Below are positions 16,201 to 24,321 of a stretch of DNA of 64,000 bases, piece after piece (within the stretch, counting starts at the first letter, position 1; each line of letters opens with the position of its first letter). The stretch covers positions 3,224,001 through 3,288,000 of the forward strand of contig NZ_CP150276.1 of NCBI RefSeq assembly GCF_037977235.1, given 5' to 3'. The notes below the pieces were generated by a model. The model saw only the letters and a list, made by a program, of their open reading frames with translations, did no database searches and had not been told where the DNA came from. This DNA comes from Paenibacillus sp. FSL K6-0276. Lineage in GTDB: Bacteria > Bacillota > Bacilli > Paenibacillales > Paenibacillaceae. The position numbers and the translations under genes were made by a program.

Positions 16201-16773
16201 CTACGACTCCTCACCAGAAGCCCTCGAGATAATAAAATAATCGTTGAAAGGCACCAGTCCATAGCCCTCAATTTTAGTATAACCACTACTTAATAGTGCA
16301 GTGATTCTTTGCTCAGCTCTAGGAATGGCCTTGGTAATCATCGCATCTACCTCAAAACAATCATAGAACTCCTTCTCAATTAAGGAGAGGATCTCTGTAA
16401 GAACTACTTCATTCTCCAGTTTTGAGATCAGATCGAGCCTTAGGACACCAACCACCCCTATACCTTCAACTCTCTCTTTTCTCGCAAAAAATTCAGTGGT
16501 GCCAACAGCCTTATCACTATTCTTCTCCACGATACTAAAACGCACGTAACCTTGCTGCTCATATTCAACCAGCCAGAATCGTATACAGCTGCTCATCTCT
16601 TCTATCGTTTGAAAGTTAAAATCGTTATTACAGTTATCACTATTGAAGATCGGGATAGAAGCAGCGTCAGAATAACATTCTAACAAGTCCGCAGCGTCTT
16701 CCTCTTGAACCAATCTATACAAGAACCCCTCACTTTCAAATACCGAACATACCTGATATGGATTAATGGACAT
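16201..16773 (-). CDS. GNAT-family acetyltransferase
   Basis: 190 residues from ATG 16773 (MSINPYQVCSVFESEGFLYR), chosen because AAGGAGGG lies upstream. Looks like a RimJ-type GNAT: LVQEEDAADLLECYSD, then FSIVEKNSDKAVGTTEFF, then VGVLRLDLISKLENEVVLTE and a final SSGYTKIEGYGLVPFNDYFI. The acetyl-CoA loop is poorly conserved (no clear Q/R-x-x-G-x-G/A), so activity is uncertain. Monocistronic with its own terminator. Confidence 0.65.
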   Translation of the reverse strand: MSINPYQVCSVFESEGFLYRLVQEEDAADLLECYSDAASIPIFNSDNCNNDFNFQTIEEMSSCIRFWLVEYEQQGYVRFSIVEKNSDKAVGTTEFFARKERVEGIGVVGVLRLDLISKLENEVVLTEILSLIEKEFYDCFEVDAMITKAIPRAEQRITALLSSGYTKIEGYGLVPFNDYFIISRASGEES

Positions 16774-16935
16774 CCTAAAACCCTCCTTCTCTGTGCTAAG
16801 AAATACAAGTCTTCCGGCTATAACTGTCGAATAATGGACTGACCTAATTAGATAAAAAGCCGCCATTAAGGCAACTTACTTATCAACTAAGTTCATGTTG
16901 CAATCTGGAAATTAAAGTTCTTTCCTGGTTATTTT

Positions 16936-17235
16936 TTAATTTTGAAAAAGAATGGCTCCTGACCCTCTATTGATCATCTCGGGTAATACTTCATTAACCG
17001 AAAGTACGGCGAGCAGCAAATAACTGTTTATTTGTTCTAACACACTTTGAGGTGTAGTTTCCAGCACATGAGTGAATTTATCCCACCCTGCATACGGACT
17101 GAATTCTAGTACATCGATTGAACCAAGCTCTTTTATTATAGCTTGAAAGGCTTGTTTTAAAGCTGCTAAATCTGTCACATCCGCTACAAAAGATTGTGCT
17201 TCAATGTTTAGTTTTTTAAGTTCACTTATAATCAT
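16936..17235 (-). pseudogene. Internal fragment of a short-chain dehydrogenase
   Basis: 99 residues matching the middle of an SDR: VADVTDLAALKQAFQAIIKE (adenine-pocket Asp region), GSIDVLEFSPYAG (the NNAG-type strand) and a helix to NRGSGAILFQN. The nucleotide-binding TGxxxGIG start and the catalytic Ser-Tyr-Lys part are both absent, so it cannot be active. It is divergent from a TetR gene, the common pairing of an SDR with its regulator, so it is probably a deletion remnant of that target. Confidence 0.75.
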
Positions 17236-17333
17236 TGATAATTTCTCTATGATATATTAAAGTAACAGCTGTTGCTTTAATTGCTAATATACAGCTACTA
17301 ATTTAATGTATCAATCAACAATCAACCTGCAAA

Positions 17334-17349
17334 TGTTGCTATAGCAACA
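17334..17349. promoter_or_regulatory. Perfect palindrome, probable TetR operator
   Basis: TGTTGCTATAGCAACA, a 16-bp perfect palindrome 33 bases before the TetR start, in the gap to the SDR remnant. Confidence 0.5.
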
Positions 17350-17381
17350 AGATTGAACAATTGTTGGGTAGGAGTGAAGTA

Positions 17382-17990
17382 ATGGCTACTAAAGTAAATA
17401 ATATGCGTATAACACAGACTAAGCAGTCTTTAATTGACTCCTTTTTACGGTTAGTTTCCCTGAAGGATTTTGAGAAAATAACAATCGTAGACATAACAAA
17501 GGGAGCTAAAGTTAATCGTGCCACATTCTATGCACACTTTAACGATAAATACGAATTATTGGATTACATTATGGGCGATTCCGCATCCGCTGCCATTGTA
17601 AAACACACTAAAGGTGAAATGAAATTCGATCAAGAAGGCATCACTCAACTTGTATTATCGGTATTCGATTTCTATAAGCAACCGAACATACAATGTCGCA
17701 GCAGTTATATAGGGATGGTTGTACCTCAATTGAAAGAGAAGATTTTAAATGAGTTGATGGTTCACTTGTCAAAAGCTTTAAGACATATCTATCCAGATAA
17801 CGAGAAGAACTTTTATGTACCTATTATTGCACAAGTGATCCATGAAGGTGTCTATCAATGGTTAACAGCGAATATCAATATGCATCAAGAAGAAGTCGCC
17901 AAGAGAATCTCATCATTAGTAGTAAGTGGGCTTCAATCATCTGAACGAGAGTTTTCCAGCGATCTCACAGGGAGTAATAGCCACAAATGA
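17382..17990 (+). CDS. TetR-family transcriptional regulator
   Basis: 202 residues from ATG 17382 (MATKVNNMRITQTKQSLIDS), with TAGGAGTG upstream. HTH at about residues 26-50: ITIVDITKGAKVNRATFYAH, then FNDKYELLDYIM. C-terminal ligand domain resembles the TetR_C_8/DhaS-like group. It probably represses itself and the now-broken SDR gene across the palindromic intergenic region. Confidence 0.88.
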   Translation: MATKVNNMRITQTKQSLIDSFLRLVSLKDFEKITIVDITKGAKVNRATFYAHFNDKYELLDYIMGDSASAAIVKHTKGEMKFDQEGITQLVLSVFDFYKQPNIQCRSSYIGMVVPQLKEKILNELMVHLSKALRHIYPDNEKNFYVPIIAQVIHEGVYQWLTANINMHQEEVAKRISSLVVSGLQSSEREFSSDLTGSNSHK

Positions 17991-18034
17991 TTTGAAATTA
18001 GGAGGTCTCCATACCTATCTGCTCCGTTCACTAT

Positions 18035-18072
18035 GCGGCCGGGGTCGTCATTCAACAGACGGCCCCGGCTGC
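18035..18072. repeat. GC-rich hairpin between TetR and VOC genes
   Basis: GCGGCCGGGGTCGTC / GACGGCCCCGGCTGC around an 8-base loop, 13 of 15 pairs. No T-run on either side. Lies between convergent genes and may be a terminator-like structure. Confidence 0.5.
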
Positions 18073-18166
18073 TTATGACGCGGAGTATTTAGTTACTCTT
18101 TTTTACGCATGATATCGTATGCCTTCACTTTGGTCCCTTGCGTAGAACCGATACGCTTATAATGTT

Positions 18167-18580
18167 TTACGCATTCCCCAAAAGATTTAATTGCCAGGAC
18201 ACGCCAAAACGATCCGCTACCCAGCCAAATTTAGGACTGAACGGATAACTTCCCAGAGGCATTAGGACCTGTCCACCTTGACCTAATTCTTCAAAGACCT
18301 TTTCAATTTCGGCTTCACTCTCACAATTCACATATAAGGATACCGCCGGAGTAAAGGTGAATCCATGCTGCACATGGCTATCTATACACATAAAAACTTG
18401 TCCATGTAATGTAAAAGAAGCCCGCATAACACTCCCTTCAGTCCCTGCTTCGTTCGCTCCATAGCGCTTAATGCTGATGATTTCGGAATCATCAAATAAA
18501 GAAGTGTAGAAATTCATTGCTTCTTCTGCCTTGCCTTCGAACATTAGAAAAGTCATGATCTTTTGATCCATTTCCTTCAT
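18167..18580 (-). CDS. VOC-superfamily protein, PhnB-like
   Basis: 137 residues with the paired beta-alpha-beta-beta-beta units of PhnB-like VOC proteins: QKIMTFLMFEGKAEEAMNFY, then SLYVNCESEAEIEKVFEELG and the typical end FGWVADRFGVSWQLNL. Such proteins are metal-binding or dimeric enzymes of mostly unknown substrate. ATG with AGGAGCTGG upstream. The stop follows LLGNA; a second frame overlapping its end runs on as CVKHYKRIGSTQGTKVKAYD and stops at 18093, which may be the relic of another gene. Confidence 0.85.
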   Translation of the reverse strand: MKEMDQKIMTFLMFEGKAEEAMNFYTSLFDDSEIISIKRYGANEAGTEGSVMRASFTLHGQVFMCIDSHVQHGFTFTPAVSLYVNCESEAEIEKVFEELGQGGQVLMPLGSYPFSPKFGWVADRFGVSWQLNLLGNA

Positions 18581-18614
18581 GATTGTCCAGCTCCTTACTG
18601 TGATTTAATATAAA

Positions 18615-19538
18615 TCATCTCATATCATTAACGCTTTCGTATACTTTCAAACGGGCATACACGGTTTCGAGAACAGGATATGCGCTTTGACCCGGTAAAG
18701 CCATACCCAGAAGTGCACCATGCAGATGGTCTGCCTCTACAGGCAATTGCTTATGCATATCCCGATGCATGGATGAAGTGAATTCGGGTAGCACAGAAAG
18801 CATCTTTTGCATCGTAGAAGCTGTCATTTCTGGTCCCACAGGCATTCCTGCTTTTTGAGCCAGGCTCACAATCTCTTGTAGAAGCTGCTCATAGATAGCA
18901 CGTGCAGGTGATGAGGCTAAAATAGGCCCAACAGAGCTATCCATTAAAGTTGTAATCCCACTTAGACTAGCTACGAATATATATTTCTGCCATACTTCGC
19001 GCTGAATGTCAGAACTTAACATCACAGTGAATCCCGCATTATCCAAATGACCAAGAAGCAACTGGGTTCGTTCTGATTCCCCACCCGTCCATTCACCAAA
19101 TACAATACTATGGAACGAGCTACTTTGAACGATAGTGCCAGCAGAATCTAGCGTTGTTTCAATATAACAAAGACCACCTAGTACATGTTCTGGACCAAAA
19201 CGCTTCTGCAAAATGCTAAAATGATCATATCCATTGAGGAGCGGGAGTATCAGTGTATGTTCACCGACGTAGGGCTCAATGTCATTCATTACCTGAAGCA
19301 AATGGTAAGCCTTAACCGCTATAACAATGCAGTCGAAAGGTTCAGTCCCTTCCCTATATGTAATCGTTCGCACAGATGTCTGTATATCCCCATGAACACT
19401 TTTTACCATCAAACCGTCCGCTTCTAACCGAATCTTTTTGGCAGCACGAACGAGAAAAGCAACATCTTCTCCTTTTTGAACTAGACGACCTCCGAAATAC
19501 CCACCTATAGCGCCTGCACCCACGATAAGAAAACGCAT
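18615..19538 (-). CDS. Ketopantoate reductase family protein (PanE/ApbA)
   Basis: 307 residues from ATG 19538, with AGGAGAG upstream. Glycine-rich MRFLIVGAGAIGGYFGGRLV at residues 1-20; VIAVKAYHLLQVMNDIEPYV; catalytic-region Lys in VWQKYIFVASLSGITTLMDS near 185; C-terminal SSMHRDMHKQLPVEADHLHG. Reduces ketopantoate to pantoate with NADPH in coenzyme A synthesis, although many paralogues have other substrates. Its leader contains a short peptide gene and an intrinsic terminator (19575-19680), which suggests control by attenuation. Confidence 0.85.
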   Translation of the reverse strand: MRFLIVGAGAIGGYFGGRLVQKGEDVAFLVRAAKKIRLEADGLMVKSVHGDIQTSVRTITYREGTEPFDCIVIAVKAYHLLQVMNDIEPYVGEHTLILPLLNGYDHFSILQKRFGPEHVLGGLCYIETTLDSAGTIVQSSSFHSIVFGEWTGGESERTQLLLGHLDNAGFTVMLSSDIQREVWQKYIFVASLSGITTLMDSSVGPILASSPARAIYEQLLQEIVSLAQKAGMPVGPEMTASTMQKMLSVLPEFTSSMHRDMHKQLPVEADHLHGALLGMALPGQSAYPVLETVYARLKVYESVNDMR

Positions 19539-19574
19539 GATAATCTCTCCTTCTTTTTCCTTAATTTGAACAAA

Positions 19575-19608
19575 CAAAAAGACCTTTTAGCTATCTGCTA
19601 AACAGGTC
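19575..19608 (-). terminator. Leader terminator upstream of panE-like gene
   Basis: Minus strand GGACCTGTTTAGC AGATA GCTAAAAGGTC then TTTTTG, about 37 bases before the panE-like start and after the leader peptide stop. A terminator here would end transcription before the gene. Confidence 0.65.
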
Positions 19609-19626
19609 CGAAAGGCAAAAAAAGTG

Positions 19627-19680
19627 TCAAGTATCGACCGTTCTTTTGTCTCGGTCCTTACGGATCAGAGCAAAATCCAA
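19627..19680 (-). CDS. Possible 17-residue leader peptide
   Basis: TTG 19680 preceded by GGAGGTGA at 8-base spacing, one of the strongest ribosome binding sites in the window. It encodes MDFALIRKDRDKRTVDT then TGA. The end of the peptide is rich in Arg and Lys with R/K-x-R/K spacing, and a small GACCG/CGGTC hairpin overlaps its last codons. The terminator at 19575-19608 follows. This is the layout of ribosome-mediated attenuators; what it senses is unknown. Confidence 0.5.
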   Translation of the reverse strand: MDFALIRKDRDKRTVDT

Positions 19681-19798
19681 CGAGTTCACCTCCATGGCTA
19701 CAAGTGAATTATTATTCATATATCAAAACCTATTAGAGCACCATTCGATAATTAATCGATACAGCCTCCGGAAAGTATAGCAAAAGATAACATTCCTG

Positions 19799-19897
19799 TA
19801 CAAGCATAAACGCCTTCGGCGTCCCTAAAGGACGGTAAGCGTCTATGCGAGAAATAGAAGGATAATGTATCGCGTGAAATTTATACTTTCTTATATT
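19799..19897 (+). repeat. Dispersed structured element, copy A
   Basis: About 99 bases closely matching 59534-59634. Conserved blocks: TACAAGCAT, CCTTCGGCGTCC, a CGTCC/GGACG hairpin with differing loops, GGACGGTAAGC, GCGAGAAAT, and the end TTATACTTTCTTATATT. Lies antisense between the SgrR 3' end and the panE leader. Confidence 0.75.
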
Positions 19898-19921
19898 TTA
19901 ACAATTTTTAGATAACTCTTC

Positions 19922-21703
19922 TTAAAAACTAGTAGTTTTGATCCATAGCTTGGAGATATCTAGGAAGCCAAATGAGCCCGTATGAAGGCCAAACAAGCTT
20001 TGATTAAGCTGTGCTTTTTTATTCATATGACAGCCATGTAACACCCAAAAGTTGTCTCTAAGCACACCTTCCGCCTGGTCCAGTAACTTAATTCTTTCCT
20101 CCTTAGGGGATTGCGTGAATTCGTCTAGTAGCTTTGAGAATAACATGACCTGATCGTTCTGCAGCAGTGAAAATAAATAATTAGATTTATTATTAAAGTA
20201 GTTAATCATACCCCACTGCCAGTCATCTTCAAGAACCTCTTCAACAAGCAGGATTTCAGCGGTGTTCTTTTTCTTTATGGTTTCTGAGTTAAATTCATTG
20301 AATAAATTGAGTTTAATTTGCAGTCCAACTGAAGCAGCCCGTTCTTGAAACCACAAAGCTTCTTCTCGCTCTTCTTTTTTATCTTTAGTAGCAAATGTTA
20401 AGGTTTCTCCTTGATATCCACTCGCCAATAACAGGTTTCTTGCGTGCTCCAAGGCAGGCTCTACGAAATCCCTCTTACTGCTCTCCCAAGGTAAAAAGCT
20501 ATCAGCAGGAGTAATACGGTTCCCTCCTAACTCCTTAATTAAAGCCGCTCGACTGTAAAGTATACGAATCGCCTGCCGAAATTGTAGATTTTGATGAATG
20601 CCTTCCTTATGGAAATTAAACAGGATATATCGGCATCCCAGGGCAGGGTAGTCAATACTGTGGTTACAGATGATATTAGGTAATAGCTCTCCTTGAACGG
20701 GATTTGGTAGTTCGTACAATCGTTCATTTGAAGCTTGTTCTGGCAAATACCAAATCTCCACACGATCTAGCAGCGGGCGAATTCCGTAATAATAATCAAA
20801 AGCCGTTAGGACTAACACATCTTCATTTAGATCTAGTAAACGGTAAGGTCCTGTTCCACTCACTTCATTAGCGAGATCTACATCAAAAGGAAGAATCGAC
20901 ATATGAATACAACTGAACATGTGGAGAAAAAAGAGATTCGGACGAGATAGTTCGAACCGGATCCGGTGATCACTTTCGAGTTCAACTCGCTCAATATCCT
21001 TATACAGACTTAACGCCGGACTGTTCAAGTCTATAAGCCGCTGAAATGTCTCTTTTACATCTCTCGAGGTCATAATCCTACCGTGATGGAACCGCACACC
21101 CTTACGGAGATAAAAAATATAACTTGTATGATCTTCATTGGCTTCCCACATATGAGCCAGTCCGGGGAGAAAGGAATCACTAGCCGCATCATAGGTAACT
21201 AATGTGCTATAAATTTGTCCAAGTAAGTAGGATTCAAACGCGGTGTATACATATGCTGGATCCAGTACTTCCAAATGCCGATTACGTGTTATTCGCAAGA
21301 CGTCCAATCCTGATGTCGACTCCGATTCACTACGGAAGCCCATCTGCTTGTTTAACACCATTAACAACCGTTCCTTTAATGGATCGCTAACTTGGCCACG
21401 ACTTAATAACTCTATGGCTTCCTTAATCTTTCCTTTACTTATTAGTTCCTGAAAGTTGCCCTCCAGCACTTCTTCAATCGTTCGTAGAAAAGTTAACTGC
21501 GATATATGCCCGCGCCCTCTTCCCGGCTGCCAGTGTATAAATCCCTGCTCTTCAAGCTTTCGCAAAATAAATTTTACGTTCCGTGGAGTACAACAAAGAA
21601 TCGAAGCCAGTGATTCTATCGTTACAGGAATAGGTTCATCTGTTCCTGTAGTAGGTAGGACAGCTGCTGATAAACATAAAAAATGATTACTGTTATGGTC
21701 CAT
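19922..21703 (-). CDS. SgrR-like regulator (winged helix + solute-binding domain)
   Basis: 593 residues. N-terminal winged HTH (VTIESLASILCCTPRNVKFI then LRKLEEQGFIHWQPGRGRGH, residues 27-66), then a full SBP_bac_5 oligopeptide-binding-type domain from about 130 (LRITRNRHLEVLDPAYVYTA, GLAHMWEANEDHTSYIFYLR, GTGPYRL). There is no signal peptide, so it is a cytoplasmic sensor. E. coli SgrR has this architecture and controls a sugar-stress response with the adjacent setA exporter. Here it is divergent from an MFS transporter, a parallel arrangement. A dyad lies in front of it (21733-21749). Confidence 0.88.
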   Translation of the reverse strand: MDHNSNHFLCLSAAVLPTTGTDEPIPVTIESLASILCCTPRNVKFILRKLEEQGFIHWQPGRGRGHISQLTFLRTIEEVLEGNFQELISKGKIKEAIELLSRGQVSDPLKERLLMVLNKQMGFRSESESTSGLDVLRITRNRHLEVLDPAYVYTAFESYLLGQIYSTLVTYDAASDSFLPGLAHMWEANEDHTSYIFYLRKGVRFHHGRIMTSRDVKETFQRLIDLNSPALSLYKDIERVELESDHRIRFELSRPNLFFLHMFSCIHMSILPFDVDLANEVSGTGPYRLLDLNEDVLVLTAFDYYYGIRPLLDRVEIWYLPEQASNERLYELPNPVQGELLPNIICNHSIDYPALGCRYILFNFHKEGIHQNLQFRQAIRILYSRAALIKELGGNRITPADSFLPWESSKRDFVEPALEHARNLLLASGYQGETLTFATKDKKEEREEALWFQERAASVGLQIKLNLFNEFNSETIKKKNTAEILLVEEVLEDDWQWGMINYFNNKSNYLFSLLQNDQVMLFSKLLDEFTQSPKEERIKLLDQAEGVLRDNFWVLHGCHMNKKAQLNQSLFGLHTGSFGFLDISKLWIKTTSF

Positions 21704-21732
21704 AATCGTTCACTCCTTTAAAGGTGAAACAC

Positions 21733-21749
21733 TGTAAGAGAATCTTACA
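21733..21749. promoter_or_regulatory. Dyad, probable SgrR-like operator
   Basis: TGTAAGA-GAA-TCTTACA, perfect 7-bp arms, in the gap between the SgrR-like gene and the MFS gene. Confidence 0.45.
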
Positions 21750-21847
21750 CTTTTACTTCCCCCTTTTATCATTATAATTATACATATATCAGCAATGAAT
21801 ATGCAGTACTAATATTATAGCTATCAGACTAGGAGACCTTTTCAATT

Positions 21848-23092
21848 ATGAATCAGCATCTAAGGCATATTCACCCTCTAGCTTGGACTATCATCGTCGG
21901 TACGATGTTCGGACGTTTGGTAACTTCAATGAGCATTCCGTTCTTATCCATCTATTTAACCCAAGTCCTTGGAGCAACCCCCACCCAAACGGGGATTACG
22001 GTAGCCGTAAGCTCACTGGCAGGAGTAATGGCCAGCTTCTACGGAGGATACATCTCGGATATTGTAGGCCGCAAAATCGTTATGTTAATCTCCGTATTCG
22101 GCTGGGCGGCTGTATTCTTCGGATTCTCAGTTGCTCAACATTTGTGGGTATTCTTTCTGGTGAACACCCTGAACGGATTATGCAGATCTGTATTTGAGCC
22201 CACTTCACGGGCACTTTTGTCCGACATTACACCAGCTGAAAGTAAGCTGCTTGTATTTAATCTTAGATACGCTGCCATTAATCTTGGCGTTGTATTTGGT
22301 CCGATTATTGGACTACAGCTCGGCTCTGCAGAATCTACATTTCCTTTTATGATCGCTGGAATTGTATATGTTGCATACGGAATTGTATTATTCATTCAAT
22401 TCAAATTACACCGTTCAAGCTTGCCGAACCGTACTCAAGCTGAAGCACCACGTTTACTTGAAGCTTTGGCAACAACCGGTAGAGACCGTGTATTCCTGCC
22501 TGTGTTACTGGGTACTATCTTTTGTGTATTAGGATACGGACATTTTGGCTCAACAATGGCACAGTATTTAGCAATGAACACCCATTTCACAAATGGTGGG
22601 CAATTATTTTCCTATATGTTGTCGCTAAATGCTGTCACCGTACTTGTGGTACAATATCCAATTGTACGTACTGCAAGCAAATTCTCACCGATTGTTCCCT
22701 TAATTCTAGGAAATATCTGTATTGCACTCAGTCTTCTCTTAGTTGGTTTGGCTGGAGGAGTAGCCCTTCTTATGTTCAGTGTGGTTCTGTTCACTATAGG
22801 GGAAGTCCTGCTCTTTACGATGATGGATATGTTGATTGATCGGATCGCTAAGCCTGAAATGAAAGGTACGTACTTTGGAACGATTGGATTTAATAATTTA
22901 GGGAGTGTAATAGCACCTATCTTCGGAGGAGTATTACTTGACCATTATGGAGCTCAGAACGGCCTTGCTATCTTCCTGCCATTGGCTTTAACGACTGCTA
23001 TTGGCCTTCCTTTTCTAATCGTTGCTCATAAAAGACTAACTGCCAGAGAAAAGTTGTCTCTTGGCGTTGAATCTAATGTAATAAAAGGATAA
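21848..23092 (+). CDS. MFS transporter (DHA1-type exporter)
   Basis: 414 residues, about 12 membrane segments. MFS signature between TM2 and TM3: GGYISDIVGRKIVMLISVFG (residues ~73-92); second-half loop DMLIDRIAKPEMKGTYFGTI. Resembles MdtH/YfkF-type drug or sugar-phosphate efflux carriers. ATG with TAGGAGACC upstream. Divergent from an SgrR-like regulator, which probably controls it; a sugar or metabolite export role is inference from the sgrR-setA parallel. Confidence 0.85.
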   Translation: MNQHLRHIHPLAWTIIVGTMFGRLVTSMSIPFLSIYLTQVLGATPTQTGITVAVSSLAGVMASFYGGYISDIVGRKIVMLISVFGWAAVFFGFSVAQHLWVFFLVNTLNGLCRSVFEPTSRALLSDITPAESKLLVFNLRYAAINLGVVFGPIIGLQLGSAESTFPFMIAGIVYVAYGIVLFIQFKLHRSSLPNRTQAEAPRLLEALATTGRDRVFLPVLLGTIFCVLGYGHFGSTMAQYLAMNTHFTNGGQLFSYMLSLNAVTVLVVQYPIVRTASKFSPIVPLILGNICIALSLLLVGLAGGVALLMFSVVLFTIGEVLLFTMMDMLIDRIAKPEMKGTYFGTIGFNNLGSVIAPIFGGVLLDHYGAQNGLAIFLPLALTTAIGLPFLIVAHKRLTAREKLSLGVESNVIKG

Positions 23093-23133
23093 TTTATTCA
23101 AAACTAAGGGTTATTTCTTGGGTGAGCCGTCAT

Positions 23134-23163
23134 TAGTTAACATATTCATCATTATGTAAACTA
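23134..23163. repeat. dif-like palindrome, copy 2
   Basis: TAGTTAACATA, 8-base loop, TATGTAAACTA; one arm mismatch. As 11-6-11: AGTTAACATAT / TCATCA / TTATGTAAACT. The right arm equals the B. subtilis dif XerD half-site as I recall it. Confidence 0.65.
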
Positions 23164-23195
23164 TTTGAACGTATATAACATATTTAAAATAAAAA

Positions 23196-23240
23196 CGGAC
23201 CGTTTCATTGCAGTAGATGCAATCGAGACGGTCTCTTTTT
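23196..23240 (+). terminator. Intrinsic terminator of the MFS gene
   Basis: GACCGTTTCATTGCA, 5-base loop, TGCAATCGAGACGGTC then TCTTTTTC; may also serve the convergent WYL gene. Confidence 0.8.
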
Positions 23241-23254
23241 CATAAGAGTGTAAA

Positions 23255-24211
23255 CTAATTGTATATCCTATGCAGCAAATTCACTTGCTCTTTCACATAT
23301 TGTCTCAGTTCCAAAGGTTCCACAATCTCGGATTGACCTAACATCCCCCAAACATTCGTACAAGCACTTTTATAGCTATACATATTTACAATCAGGGTTA
23401 TTTGATCTCCTTCCTCTAACCTGTTCATGATCTCCACCCCATGTAGAGAAGCCTCTCTCCTCTTATTCATTCTAATCACAATAGGATAGACCTCCTCCTC
23501 TTTACAAGATTGCTTAAATGCCTGTCCCTGCTGCTTCCAGTGCTCTTCTAATGAAAAGTCCTGAGGGATAACGTACTCTTCCTCCAAAAGCTGCGTAGAA
23601 GCGATTCGCTCACATTTAAACGTGCGGATTTGTTCGACTTCTTCACAGAAGGCTATAAGGTACCACTCTTCTTTTTTCACCACAAGACCATAGGGCTGCA
23701 ATTTCCGGCATGTTACTTCTCCGTTCATCTTGTGGTACTCGATTTGTAGTTTCTGAGATCTCCAAACGGCTGTCCGAATTGATTCTAGACAAGGTATTTC
23801 TAAGCGTTCTGTCCACCAAGGCGTATCATCGAAATAAAAACGTCTTTGTGCCTTCTGGATATCCGTTTGATAGGAAGCGGGTAATGTTTTTTCTAATTTC
23901 AGCAGGGTTGTCTTTAGCTTTAATCCGGAATGAGTATGACCGCCAGTATAGATCCCCATTCCTGTTAGATATAGATTGATTACATCTTCGCCGTGAAGCT
24001 GATTCAGGTTAACTGTATAACCCTCCATTAAGGAGATGCCACCATTCGGTCCCGGCGTGGATAACATAGGTATCCCTGCTTCAGCTAGTACATCAATGTC
24101 CCTATAGATAGAACGAATGGAGGTCTCCAGGGCTAGAGCTAAATCATTGGCCTTCATTTTCCCTCTCGATTCCACTAATAATAAAATAGCAATCAAACGG
24201 TGCAAGCGCAT
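23255..24211 (-). CDS. WYL-domain transcriptional regulator (YafY type)
   Basis: 318 residues. N-terminal HTH_11 (RLHRLIAILLLVESRGKMKA then LALALETSIRSIYRDIDVLA, residues 2-44), WYL domain in the middle (LQIEYHKMNGEVTCRKLQPY then GLVVKKEEWYLIAFCEEVEQ) and a C-terminal WCX part. WYL proteins sense ligands and control metabolic or stress genes. Divergent from the Gfo/Idh/MocA oxidoreductase, a likely target. Confidence 0.9.
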   Translation of the reverse strand: MRLHRLIAILLLVESRGKMKANDLALALETSIRSIYRDIDVLAEAGIPMLSTPGPNGGISLMEGYTVNLNQLHGEDVINLYLTGMGIYTGGHTHSGLKLKTTLLKLEKTLPASYQTDIQKAQRRFYFDDTPWWTERLEIPCLESIRTAVWRSQKLQIEYHKMNGEVTCRKLQPYGLVVKKEEWYLIAFCEEVEQIRTFKCERIASTQLLEEEYVIPQDFSLEEHWKQQGQAFKQSCKEEEVYPIVIRMNKRREASLHGVEIMNRLEEGDQITLIVNMYSYKSACTNVWGMLGQSEIVEPLELRQYVKEQVNLLHRIYN

Positions 24212-24321
24212 AGGGAGCCTCCTGTATTTCTTTTTTTAAAGTATACATCATAATTCTTGCCAAGCTGTTGTCAATAATAGAAGATTATAATTAGTTCATT
24301 ACATAAAAGGAGCTGATACAC

